From NCBI GenBank assembly GCA_964468375.1, contig CAYXUW010000068.1, forward strand, positions 1 to 12,693: a stretch of 12,693 nt of DNA, in the 5' to 3' direction. The DNA is from CAYXUW01 sp964468375 (GTDB lineage Bacteria > Planctomycetota > Phycisphaerae > Sedimentisphaerales > Anaerobacaceae). Both the position numbers and the translations under genes were made by a program. The notes below the pieces were generated by a model. It was not told where the DNA came from, made no database searches, and saw nothing but the letters and a program-made list of their open reading frames with translations. Of this stretch, positions 1 to 6,337 are shown piece after piece (positions within the stretch are counted from its first letter, which is position 1; the number at the start of each line of letters is the position of its first letter).

Positions 1-55
1 CTATCACAACCGCACGTCGACCGCCTAATTCGAGAAATATAGGATATTTAGCCAT
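1..55 (-). CDS. Precorrin-2 dehydrogenase (siroheme synthase N-domain), 5' fragment
   Basis: An ATG at 55 on the minus strand opens a frame that stays open to the window edge and reads MAKYPIFLELGGRRAVVI. This matches the N-terminus of the SirC/Met8/CysG-N family: a (Y)P(I/L)FL(D/E)L segment, then a basic GRR turn, then the first beta strand of a Rossmann fold. In the family this enzyme oxidises precorrin-2 to sirohydrochlorin with NAD+; some members also insert Fe2+ to make siroheme. Only 18 residues are visible, so the NAD-binding glycines and any ferrochelatase function cannot be checked. The assignment is strengthened by the siroheme-dependent heme genes ahbAB and ahbD about 2 kb away. 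There is no Shine-Dalgarno sequence; a TATAAT box ends 8 nt upstream of the ATG, suggesting a leaderless message. It is divergent from the fumarase beta gene. Confidence 0.72.
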   Translation of the reverse strand, partial: MAKYPIFLELGGRRAVVI

Positions 56-63
56 AACAGTAA

Positions 64-91
64 ATTATACCGCTACTCTACACACTTCAAG
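64..91 (-). promoter_or_regulatory. Promoter of the precorrin-2 dehydrogenase gene, probably leaderless
   Basis: On the minus strand a perfect TATAAT lies at 69-64. A TTGAAG hexamer (90-85, 15-bp spacer) or CTTGAA (91-86, 16-bp spacer) sits upstream. The -10 box ends 8 nt before the ATG at 55, so transcription should start at or within a couple of bases of the start codon. No Shine-Dalgarno sequence is present. The promoter assignment is an inference from the hexamers. Confidence 0.5.
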
Positions 92-112
92 CAAAATTCT
101 AAGCTTTTTCAA

Positions 113-142
113 TTCGCAAAAAACCGCTGTTTATTGTAAACT
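113..142 (+). promoter_or_regulatory. Possible leaderless promoter of the fumarase beta gene
   Basis: TTCGCA (113-118) and TAAACT (137-142) are separated by 18 bp, and the -10 box ends 6 nt before the ATG at 149. The -10 hexamer is identical to the one proposed for etfB. Each hexamer matches the sigma-70-type consensus at only four of six positions. There is no Shine-Dalgarno sequence before this ATG, which supports a leaderless reading. Confidence 0.33.
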
Positions 143-148
143 CTCTGT

Positions 149-679
149 ATGGGCCGAATTAAAAAATTACAACCGCCCCTGACTGACTCCGCCGCGCGTG
201 AGCTGAAAGCAGGCGACGAAGTCCTCCTCTCCGGCATAATCTACACCGCGCGGGACATGGCTCATAAAAGGTTGTGCGAGCAGATAAAAACTGACGGCAA
301 ACTCCCCTTCGAACTTGACGGAGCAGTTATCTACTTCCTCGGCCCGACGCCCGCCCCGCCGGGAAAGGCAATCGGCGCTGCCGGCCCTACCACCTCTTCA
401 AGAATGGACGCCTTCAGCTCCACGCTGATTGCCCACGGCCTGCGCGCGATGATAGGAAAGGGCTACCGAAGCACCGAAGTCAGAGACGCCCTGAAAAAAT
501 ACGGCGCCGTCCATCTCTCTGCCGTCGGCGGAGCGGGAGCATTGCTTAGCAAACACATTGTATCCGCCGAGATAATCGCCTACGAAGATTTAGGAACCGA
601 AGCCGTCCGAAAACTGCAGGTCGTCGATTTTCCTGCTGTCGTTGCTTACGATTCTCACGGAAATACCGTTTATAAATAA
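149..679 (+). CDS. Class I (Fe-S) fumarate hydratase, beta subunit
   Basis: The 176-residue product matches the separate beta subunit of the oxygen-sensitive class I hydro-lyases (fumarase or L-tartrate dehydratase). It corresponds to the C-terminal swivelling domain of one-chain FumA/FumB. Visible family motifs are TARDMAHKRL (33-42), GPTTSSRMD (79-87), IGKG (102-105) and the AVGGAGALLS turn (125-134). Length is normal for a stand-alone beta subunit. In the family it pairs with an alpha subunit carrying the [4Fe-4S] cluster and interconverts fumarate and malate in the TCA cycle. No alpha-subunit gene is next to it: the upstream neighbour is a divergent tetrapyrrole gene. The ATG at 149 has no Shine-Dalgarno sequence. 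The TAA stop overlaps the ribosome-binding site of the following YchF-like gene, so the two are probably co-transcribed. Tartrate dehydratase specificity cannot be excluded from sequence alone. Confidence 0.87.
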   Translation: MGRIKKLQPPLTDSAARELKAGDEVLLSGIIYTARDMAHKRLCEQIKTDGKLPFELDGAVIYFLGPTPAPPGKAIGAAGPTTSSRMDAFSSTLIAHGLRAMIGKGYRSTEVRDALKKYGAVHLSAVGGAGALLSKHIVSAEIIAYEDLGTEAVRKLQVVDFPAVVAYDSHGNTVYK

Positions 680-683
680 GGAG
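678..683 (+). promoter_or_regulatory. Ribosome-binding site deciding the TTG start of the YchF-like gene
   Basis: AAGGAG sits 8 nt upstream of the TTG at 692 and overlaps the TAA stop of the preceding gene. The strong Shine-Dalgarno match, and the YchF-like beta strand beginning right at this codon, support TTG initiation rather than a later ATG. Confidence 0.75.
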
Positions 684-691
684 CTGACCAG

Positions 692-1762
692 TTGAAAGTA
701 GCAATTCTCGGCTTACTGCAGTCCGGCAAGAGCACTATATTAGCCGGACTGAGCGGCAAAGCAATCCCGCCTATCGGCTCGACTAAAATTGAAGAAGCTA
801 TTGTGCCGGTACCAGATGCCCGCCTCGACTGGCTCACCGAATACTACAGACCTAAAAAAACTACCCGTGCAACTATAGACTGTCTCGACCTGCCGGGTTT
901 TAACTTTACCGATGAGCACAGCCGCTCCGCCGCTCGACGCCTGATTAATCAGATAAGAACCGCAGAACTGCTCGTTCTGGTCGTTCGCGCATTTGAAAAT
1001 CCCGCTGTGCCGCCCTGCCGCGGCAGCATAGACCCCGCCGGAGACCTGGTGGAGCTGCGAACCGAATTACTGCTTTCCGATTTAGAGCTTGTTACCACGC
1101 GCATAGACAATCTCGAAAAACAAATCGGCAAACCCACCAAAACTCAGGCGCACGATAAAGCCGAACTGGAACTGCAGAAAAAGCTTCAGGAGGCGATAGA
1201 ATCCGAAAAGCCGATTAGCTCGGTCATCGAAACAGACGACCAGCGCGAAATGATAAAATCTCTCGGCTTTCTCACCCTAAAGCCGATGGTAGTCGCGGTA
1301 AATGTCGGCGAGAATCAGTTGAATACCAAATTTGACTTCACCGAAACAATCGACAGCTCCGTCCCCGTAATCACAATCTGCGCCAAGCTTGAGTATGAAC
1401 TGGCGCAGTTAGACCCCGAAAGCAAACGCGAGTTTATGGCCGATTTAGGCATAAAGGAATCTGAAGCAAGCAAATTCGTCAAAAGCTGCTATTCCGCCCT
1501 CGGCTCAATCAGCTTTCTAACGGTCGTCTCCGATGAGCTGCGCGCCTGGCCCATAAAAAAGGGAACATCCGCCCTCGACGCCGCCGGCAAAATCCACACC
1601 GATATAAAACGCGGCTTTATCAAAGCCGAGGTCTTTAGCCTCGACGACCTAAAAGAGCTCGGCAGCGAAAAGGCCGTCAAGGCCGCTGGCAAAATCCGAC
1701 TTGAAGGCAAGGACTACATCGTTCAGGACGGCGACATCATCAATTTCAAATTCAACGTCTAA
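692..1762 (+). CDS. Divergent YchF/Obg-like P-loop NTPase with TGS domain
   Basis: The 356-residue protein has YchF (OLA1-type) architecture. The P-loop GLLQSGKST is at 7-15, the G3 motif DLPG at 66-69, a charged helical coiled-coil insertion at about 115-172, and NVGE at 204-207 in place of NKxD, as expected for the ATP-preferring YchF group. The C-terminal TGS domain spans about 276-355 and is very well conserved (RAWPIKKGTSA, AAGKIHTDI, EGKDYIVQDGD). YchF proteins bind ribosomes and act in translation or stress responses. This copy is unusual. The Gly-rich switch II that follows DIAG in typical YchF is replaced by a different segment (70-86). The residue aligning with E. coli His114, reported to be needed for ATP hydrolysis, is Pro108. 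It may therefore be a paralogue with altered or lost hydrolysis. It follows the fumarase gene with a 12-nt gap and ends overlapping the convergent ahbAB gene. Confidence 0.85.
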   Translation: MKVAILGLLQSGKSTILAGLSGKAIPPIGSTKIEEAIVPVPDARLDWLTEYYRPKKTTRATIDCLDLPGFNFTDEHSRSAARRLINQIRTAELLVLVVRAFENPAVPPCRGSIDPAGDLVELRTELLLSDLELVTTRIDNLEKQIGKPTKTQAHDKAELELQKKLQEAIESEKPISSVIETDDQREMIKSLGFLTLKPMVVAVNVGENQLNTKFDFTETIDSSVPVITICAKLEYELAQLDPESKREFMADLGIKESEASKFVKSCYSALGSISFLTVVSDELRAWPIKKGTSALDAAGKIHTDIKRGFIKAEVFSLDDLKELGSEKAVKAAGKIRLEGKDYIVQDGDIINFKFNV

Positions 1763-2738
1763 GTCGGAACTGATATCTAACCGGCTTCTTTTTAAACTCC
1801 TCCTCTGTCGGCAGCAACTCGAACGATTCTATCTGCTCGGACGCGGTAAATCTGTTTATCACATGCTGAATCTCCCCCATACTCTTGCCGTGCATCATCG
1901 CATACAGATTATAAGGCCATTTCTCAATCGTCTCCCTCTCATAACAATGACTCACCACCCCGAAACAAGCCAGCGCCTTGCCCGCTTCTGCGATTTTCTC
2001 CTCTGAAACCTCACCGCAAAACATAACATTAGCAACAAATCCCAGTTTGTAATGGTTAACCGCCGCCGCTACTCGGCGAATAACTCGCCTTTTAATCAGC
2101 CCCCGTATAATCTGCAATGCCTTCTCTATTCCTAATCCTTCGCTGCAGAGAAAATCGAACGGCTGGCTTATTACCTCTAGGTCATTCTGCAGTCCTGATA
2201 ATATCTGTTTCTCTGTTTCATTTATTTTAACCGCCTCACCGCCTGGAACCTGCTCGATATCACCAGCCGGCTGCCCTCTCCCCTCAGCATCGAAGCGAAC
2301 ATCAAGCTTAAAGACCCGTTTGACAGGCAAGCTGTAAAACTCAACGCCCAGACGCGCTGACAGCTTCGATATCGCAACCTCGATGTGCTCCGGCGACTTC
2401 GCCTGCAGCGTAAACCACAAATTATAATAATGCTTCCTTAAGTAATTATGAGATACGCCTTCTAAACTGTTAATTACCCCCACGACCCCTTCTAAATCCT
2501 CTTCCGGAATATGCGCCGCAACCAGAGTCCCCGCCCTGCCGAGCGCGCGGGCATTTATAATCGCACAAACCCGTCGTATGACACCCGCCTCTTCTAACTG
2601 CCTGACCTCCTGCAGGATTGTTTCCTCATCGCTCTCTAATTTTTTCGCCAAATCAGCGTATGGCTCCCTGCAAATTGCCAGCCCCTCCTGAAGCAGATTG
2701 CATAGTCGCTTCTGTAGTTTCGTCAAACGTGTGCTCAC
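1752..2738 (-). CDS. ahbAB: Siroheme decarboxylase, AhbA-AhbB fusion
   Basis: The 328-residue protein has two tandem Lrp/AsnC-like modules, each a winged helix followed by a ferredoxin-like domain, roughly 1-150 and 172-328. The N-terminal half has an AhbA/NirD-like signature, VSHNYLR (95-101) followed by YNLWFTL. The C-terminal half has the AhbB-like signature VSHCYER (262-268) followed by WPYNLYAMMHG (274-284). In the family these proteins are enzymes rather than regulators: they remove the acetate side chains at C12 and C18 of siroheme to give didecarboxysiroheme, on the way to heme b or heme d1. AhbA and AhbB are usually separate chains forming a heterodimer; here they are joined through a short linker (about 150-172) rich in Gly and Pro. 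The GTG start at 2738 overlaps the TGA of ahbD by 4 nt and has an AGAGG Shine-Dalgarno sequence. A NirDL-type role in heme d1 synthesis is possible, but adjacency to ahbD favours heme b. Confidence 0.88.
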   Translation of the reverse strand: MSTRLTKLQKRLCNLLQEGLAICREPYADLAKKLESDEETILQEVRQLEEAGVIRRVCAIINARALGRAGTLVAAHIPEEDLEGVVGVINSLEGVSHNYLRKHYYNLWFTLQAKSPEHIEVAISKLSARLGVEFYSLPVKRVFKLDVRFDAEGRGQPAGDIEQVPGGEAVKINETEKQILSGLQNDLEVISQPFDFLCSEGLGIEKALQIIRGLIKRRVIRRVAAAVNHYKLGFVANVMFCGEVSEEKIAEAGKALACFGVVSHCYERETIEKWPYNLYAMMHGKSMGEIQHVINRFTASEQIESFELLPTEEEFKKKPVRYQFRLRR

Positions 2739-3775
2739 TTTTCGCCTCTCGGCTCATAATTACAAACAGGGTCACTGCCGAGGTAGTCGCCGCTTGTTGC
2801 GTAAGCCCTCGCCCTGCACCCCCCGCAGGTGCCGACATACTCACAGCCCTTGCACTTGCCCGTATAACCGGACACGTCGCGAATTTCCTCCAAAAATTCC
2901 GACCCCTCCCAAATCTTTTTGAAGTTGAAATTGTTCTCGATTAGATTGCCCGCCGGCACGTCGAGAAAACCGCAAATCTGCACGTCGCCGCGGCTGCTTA
3001 TAAATCCGAACCCCCTGCCGCCCATACACCCGCTTACATCTTTGGTCAAGCCCTTAACATCCGCCTGTCTGCACACCCGCGCGAATTGCGGCCCGCACGT
3101 AACCCGAACCTTTATTTGTGATTTAAGTTTTATCCGCAGCAGCTCGTTCAGAATCGCCTCATATTCCACCGGGTCGAGAATCTCGTCGGAGATTTCCTTC
3201 CCCCGCCCCGTTGGAACAAGAATAAACGGGTTAAAGCAATACGCCCCCAGCTCTCTGGCCAGTTCCGCTATGCCGATGACCTCGTCGATATTGAGCTTGC
3301 TGATTGTGGTATTAATCTGGAAGCGTATATGTTTTTCCCGCGCTAACCTGGCCGCCCTGATTGTCGAATCGAAAGCCCCGTCGGTCCCCCTGAATTTGTC
3401 GTGGCTTTCCGCGCTCGACCCGTCGATGGAAAAAGACAAAGTCAAAACACCTGCTTTTTTCAATTTGGCAATCGTCTCTTCGTCAATCAGATAGCCGCAA
3501 GTCGCCATAACCGGCCGCAGACCGACCTCTCGGCTGTATTCGATAAGCTCGTAAATATCCTCCCGCTCCATCGGCTCGCCACCGGTAAATATCAAAACGC
3601 ACTTCTGATACTTCGCTATCGCCTTGATGATTTTTTTGCATTCTTTCGTGCTCAATTCTTCCTCGACCGACGCACTCGCATTGGCTCGGCAGTGCCGACA
3701 GCTATACCGGCACCGACGCGTAACCTCGAATGCTATCAACCGCGGCTTTACTGGTTTTTTACTCAAGACACCCAA
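2735..3775 (-). CDS. ahbD: Radical-SAM heme b synthase (AhbD)
   Basis: The 346-residue protein carries the radical-SAM CxxxCxxC cluster motif at C22, C26 and C29, GGEP at 65-68, and a SPASM-type C-terminal region with C250, C268, C308, C311, C317, C320 and C338. The family signatures VTRRCRYSCRHCRA near the N-terminus, LVPTGRGKE (186-194) and GCRARAYATSGDYL (319-332) are typical of AhbD. AhbD decarboxylates two propionates of Fe-coproporphyrin III to vinyl groups, giving heme b. A PqqE-like or other SPASM peptide-modifying enzyme is the main alternative, but the neighbouring siroheme decarboxylase makes AhbD much more likely. The start is uncertain: TTG at 3775 (17-nt overlap with the pyrD coding region) or TTG at 3766 (8-nt overlap, weak GGGTG upstream). 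The stop overlaps the ahbAB start in a GTGA junction, so translation is probably coupled. Confidence 0.88.
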   Translation of the reverse strand: MGVLSKKPVKPRLIAFEVTRRCRYSCRHCRANASASVEEELSTKECKKIIKAIAKYQKCVLIFTGGEPMEREDIYELIEYSREVGLRPVMATCGYLIDEETIAKLKKAGVLTLSFSIDGSSAESHDKFRGTDGAFDSTIRAARLAREKHIRFQINTTISKLNIDEVIGIAELARELGAYCFNPFILVPTGRGKEISDEILDPVEYEAILNELLRIKLKSQIKVRVTCGPQFARVCRQADVKGLTKDVSGCMGGRGFGFISSRGDVQICGFLDVPAGNLIENNFNFKKIWEGSEFLEEIRDVSGYTGKCKGCEYVGTCGGCRARAYATSGDYLGSDPVCNYEPRGEK

Positions 3776-4691
3776 TCAATTCTTTAATATCTTTTATTCC
3801 ATTGCCGGCGCAGTATTTCTTTATGCCTTCTATAATCTTCGCTGCGCAATTCGGCTCGATGAAACTGGCCGTGCCGACCGCCACAGCCGAGGCCCCCGCA
3901 ATCATAAATTCGACGGCGTCCGAAGCGTTTCTGATTCCGCCCAGCCCCAGAATCGGCGTCCCGTGCTCTTTCGTGACGTCGTTATAAACCTTGTTGACCA
4001 AATACACCGCTATCGGCTTTATAGCCGGGCCTGAAAGTCCGCCTGTCCTGCTGGCCAGAACGGGTTTGTGGGTATCGATATCGATAACCATACCCGTAAA
4101 AGTATTGACCAAGCTAAGCGCATCGGCTCCGCCCGCCACCGCCGCCCGTCCGATTTTGCCGATGTCCGTAACAGTCGGCGAGAGCTTTACCATCAAAACC
4201 TTGTCCCCCGCCGCCTGTTTGACCGCTTTAGTAATATCCCTGACCCGCGAAGGCTCGGTCCCGAAGGTTATGCCGCCCTCGGAAACGTTCGGGCAGCTTA
4301 TATTCAATTCGAACCCCGCAATCGCCTGCTCGGCCGCCAGCCGCTGCACCACAGCGACATAATCCTCGACGGTCTCGCCCGCCACGTTGACAAAGACCGC
4401 TGTGGAGAATTTCGCGAGTATCGGCAGCTTCTGCTCGACGAAGGCGTCCAGCCCGATGTTGGCCAGTCCGATTGCGTTGAGCATACCCGAATCTGTCTCC
4501 ACTATCCGAGGCGGCGGATTGCCTTTCCTCGGCTTAACTGTAATGCTCTTGGTAACAAACCCGCCGAGCGAATTAACATCCATAAAATCAGAAAGCTCAT
4601 CGGCGTATCCGCACGTCCCAGACGCGACGAACACCGGGTTGGCCAGCTTCAGCCCCGCAAACTCCACCGATATATCAACAGATTCCGTCAT
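3759..4691 (-). CDS. pyrD: Dihydroorotate dehydrogenase B, catalytic subunit
   Basis: A 310-residue class 1B dihydroorotate dehydrogenase, an FMN TIM barrel that oxidises dihydroorotate to orotate in the fourth step of pyrimidine synthesis. Visible features are ASGTCGYA (23-30), the substrate and flavin lysine region TKSIT (47-51), NAIGLAN (72-78), the active-site loop NISCPNV (130-136) with catalytic Cys133 as expected for class 1B, and the FMN phosphate loop LGLGGIRN near 248-255. A frame extension up to 4742 exists but lacks homology. The ATG at 4691 forms an ATGA overlap with the pyrK stop and starts at the conserved N-terminus, so it is the chosen start. In this class the enzyme works with PyrK to pass electrons to NAD+, in the cytoplasm and without quinones. 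The gene is followed directly by ahbD. Confidence 0.95.
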   Translation of the reverse strand: MTESVDISVEFAGLKLANPVFVASGTCGYADELSDFMDVNSLGGFVTKSITVKPRKGNPPPRIVETDSGMLNAIGLANIGLDAFVEQKLPILAKFSTAVFVNVAGETVEDYVAVVQRLAAEQAIAGFELNISCPNVSEGGITFGTEPSRVRDITKAVKQAAGDKVLMVKLSPTVTDIGKIGRAAVAGGADALSLVNTFTGMVIDIDTHKPVLASRTGGLSGPAIKPIAVYLVNKVYNDVTKEHGTPILGLGGIRNASDAVEFMIAGASAVAVGTASFIEPNCAAKIIEGIKKYCAGNGIKDIKELIGCLE

Positions 4692-5650
4692 AACTTGAAC
4701 ACCACTTCCCTGCTGTCGAAGACCGGCCCGTCCTCGCAGCACAATTTATATACGGTTTCCTCGGAGCCGGCGACTTTACATTCAATTACACAGCTCTGGC
4801 ACACTCCGATTCCGCAGGCCATCCGCCGTTCCATACTCACCTGGCAATCGATTTTCTTATCTCCAGCAATCTGCGCTACCCGAGCGAGCATCTGCTCCGG
4901 CCCGCACGCGTATATAATCGTATCTTCAGCCGATACGCTGTGCTCATCGAGCCAATTCGAAAAGCAATCCGTAACAAACCCCTTGTATCCCACCGAGCCG
5001 TCGTCCGTCGCCACCAGCGACTCCACGCTATACTTGGCAAATTCAGGCAGCGAAAATCCCACCTGCTGTGAAATTTCATCGAACGTCTTTTCGAACGGCA
5101 GCTCCCACTTTGTCCTCGCACCGGCGAACGCAACCACCTCCATATCGGGCAGCTCCGTCGTAATGACCTTGGTCAAATACAGCAAAGGCCCCGCCCCCAT
5201 CCCGCCGAGCACGAGCAGCGCCGCTTTCTTGTTCGCCGGTTTCGAGAAGCCGTTGCCCAGCGGTCCTATTATGCTGACCGAATTGCCCTTCGACAGCGTT
5301 GTCATCCGCAACGTGGAAGGCCCGACGACACCGTAAAGAATTTCGACCCGTGTCTTGCCACCCTCTTTACGGACATCGCAAAAACTGAAAGGCCTGCGCA
5401 GCAGCGTCTTGCGCTCAACCGCATCAGTTAGCTCCTGTGGTATCTTCTCCGCCGCCGGCATAGCCGCCTTACTCAAATCTACCTGGACAAACTGCCCCGG
5501 CCTGAACTTGCCGAACGCCTCCGCCCCCCCGCTGGAAAACTCAAGCCCCAGCCGAAAGAACTGTTCCTTTATCCGCTTATGGCTGTAGACAAGCGCATCA
5601 AACGGCCCTTTGCCGCCCTTTGTCTTAATCGCTTCGTGTTTTGTGCTCAT
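4688..5650 (-). CDS. pyrK: Dihydroorotate dehydrogenase B, FAD/[2Fe-2S] electron-transfer subunit
   Basis: The 320-residue protein has the ferredoxin-reductase fold of PyrK. The FAD-binding motif RRPFSF is at 85-90, the NAD-binding loop GGMGAGP at 149-155, CGPEQML at about 249-255, and a C-terminal [2Fe-2S] site with C279, C284, C287 and C305 in CGIGVCQSC and the CEDGPVF context. It carries electrons from PyrD-bound FMN through the iron-sulfur cluster and FAD to NAD+. It is somewhat longer than typical PyrK (about 250-280), with a Lys-rich N-terminal leader and an insertion near 60-80. The ATG at 5650 is preferred over the in-frame GTG at 5659 because a promoter places the transcript start next to it. 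It is the first gene of the pyrK-pyrD-ahbD-ahbAB operon and overlaps pyrD by 4 nt. It is divergent from the zinc-ribbon gene. Confidence 0.93.
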   Translation of the reverse strand: MSTKHEAIKTKGGKGPFDALVYSHKRIKEQFFRLGLEFSSGGAEAFGKFRPGQFVQVDLSKAAMPAAEKIPQELTDAVERKTLLRRPFSFCDVRKEGGKTRVEILYGVVGPSTLRMTTLSKGNSVSIIGPLGNGFSKPANKKAALLVLGGMGAGPLLYLTKVITTELPDMEVVAFAGARTKWELPFEKTFDEISQQVGFSLPEFAKYSVESLVATDDGSVGYKGFVTDCFSNWLDEHSVSAEDTIIYACGPEQMLARVAQIAGDKKIDCQVSMERRMACGIGVCQSCVIECKVAGSEETVYKLCCEDGPVFDSREVVFKL

Positions 5651-5659
5651 ATGAACCAC

Positions 5660-5687
5660 AATGTAGCGAAAAACACCCGCCAGTCAA
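5660..5687 (-). promoter_or_regulatory. Promoter of the pyrK-pyrD-ahbD-ahbAB operon
   Basis: On the minus strand TTGACT (5687-5682) is followed by a 16-bp spacer and TACATT (5665-5660). Transcription would begin about 5653-5650, right at the pyrK ATG at 5650. There is no convincing Shine-Dalgarno sequence, so the pyrK message is probably leaderless or nearly so. The -35 matches the consensus at five of six positions. No attenuator or PyrR-type leader can fit between promoter and start codon. Confidence 0.58.
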
Positions 5688-5722
5688 GCTAATAACCTGC
5701 CGCTATTTCCGCGAAATTTACT

Positions 5723-5751
5723 TTGACCCCGATAAAATTTTTAGTTACCCT
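5723..5751 (+). promoter_or_regulatory. Possible promoter of the zinc-ribbon gene
   Basis: TTGACC (5723-5728) is followed after 17 bp by TACCCT (5746-5751). The -35 is good and the -10 is poor. It would give a 5' leader of about 33 nt containing the GGAG ribosome-binding site at 5779-5782. Confidence 0.3.
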
Positions 5752-5790
5752 ATCCGCGGCTGTTTTCGAACTTTTATTGGAGACCCAATT

Positions 5791-6318
5791 ATGAAATGTC
5801 CCGCGTGCAATAACGAGCTTCAGCAGATGACCGTCGCCGACGTTACGGTCGACGTCTGCAAGGGCGGCTGCGGCGGAATATGGTTCGACAATTTCGAGCT
5901 CAAAAAATTCGACGAGCCCAACGAATCCGCCGGCGAGGCCCTGCTTAATGTGGAACTTAACCCGAACGTAAAAATCGACCACAACAAACGGCTCAACTGC
6001 CCCAAGTGCGACGGCATTACGATGATGAGGCACTTCTTCAGCGTCAAAAAAGAAGTCGAGATTGACGAATGCCCGAACTGTGCAGGTATCTGGCTCGATG
6101 CCGGCGAGCTAAAACATATACGAAGCTTGTTTGACAGCGAGCAGCGGAAACAGCAGGCGGCCGAAGAATACTTCAACGAGCTCTTCGGAAGCCAGCTTGC
6201 CGAAGCGGAAGCCGAAAGCCAGGCCAAAGTCGAAAAGGCCAAAAAGTTTGCGAATATGTTCCGCTTCATCTGCCCGAGCTATTATATTCCCGGAAAGCAG
6301 GCCGGCGGCGCCTTTTAA
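5791..6318 (+). CDS. Tandem zinc-ribbon (zf-TFIIB family) protein of unknown function
   Basis: The 175-residue soluble protein contains two copies of a TFIIB-type zinc ribbon. The first has C3, C6, C23 and C27 with GGIWFDNFEL after the last cysteine. The second has C70, C73, C94 and C97 followed by AGIWLDAGEL. Each copy has the Cys pair, then about 17-20 residues, then a second Cys pair, then GIWxDxxEL typical of the zf-TFIIB domain family. The first copy has a CxxxC second pair where the other has CxxC. A charged helical tail (about 105-155, rich in Glu, Lys, Ala and Gln) may form a coiled coil. The ATG at 5791 has GGAG 8 nt upstream; the open frame extends further upstream but has no homology there. 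It is divergent from pyrK and convergent with the galactokinase-like gene, 19 bp away. The cellular role is unknown; metal binding and protein or nucleic-acid contact are inferences. Confidence 0.85.
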   Translation: MKCPACNNELQQMTVADVTVDVCKGGCGGIWFDNFELKKFDEPNESAGEALLNVELNPNVKIDHNKRLNCPKCDGITMMRHFFSVKKEVEIDECPNCAGIWLDAGELKHIRSLFDSEQRKQQAAEEYFNELFGSQLAEAEAESQAKVEKAKKFANMFRFICPSYYIPGKQAGGAF

Positions 6319-6337
6319 CCTTGTTCTAAGCAAGCGG

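Noticed and set aside
1752..2738. Reading ahbAB as a pair of Lrp/AsnC transcription regulators
   Set aside because: The fold is shared, but the SHNYLR and SHCYER signatures and linkage to ahbD fit siroheme decarboxylase, not an amino-acid-responsive regulator.
4692..4742. Upstream extension of pyrD to a start at 4742
   Set aside because: The 17 extra residues have no homology and would overlap the pyrK cluster-binding region. The ATG at 4691 gives the conserved N-terminus and a classic ATGA overlap.
4068..5336. Long rightward open frame of 422 codons opposite pyrD and pyrK
   Set aside because: It lies antisense to two strongly conserved genes, its translation is Arg/Ser/Pro-rich with no recognisable motif, and it has no ribosome-binding site. 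It is a shadow of their codon use.
6320..6334. Small hairpin CTTG...CAAG between the zinc-ribbon and galactokinase-like genes as a bidirectional terminator
   Set aside because: The stem is short with a G-U pair and there is no T tract on either strand.
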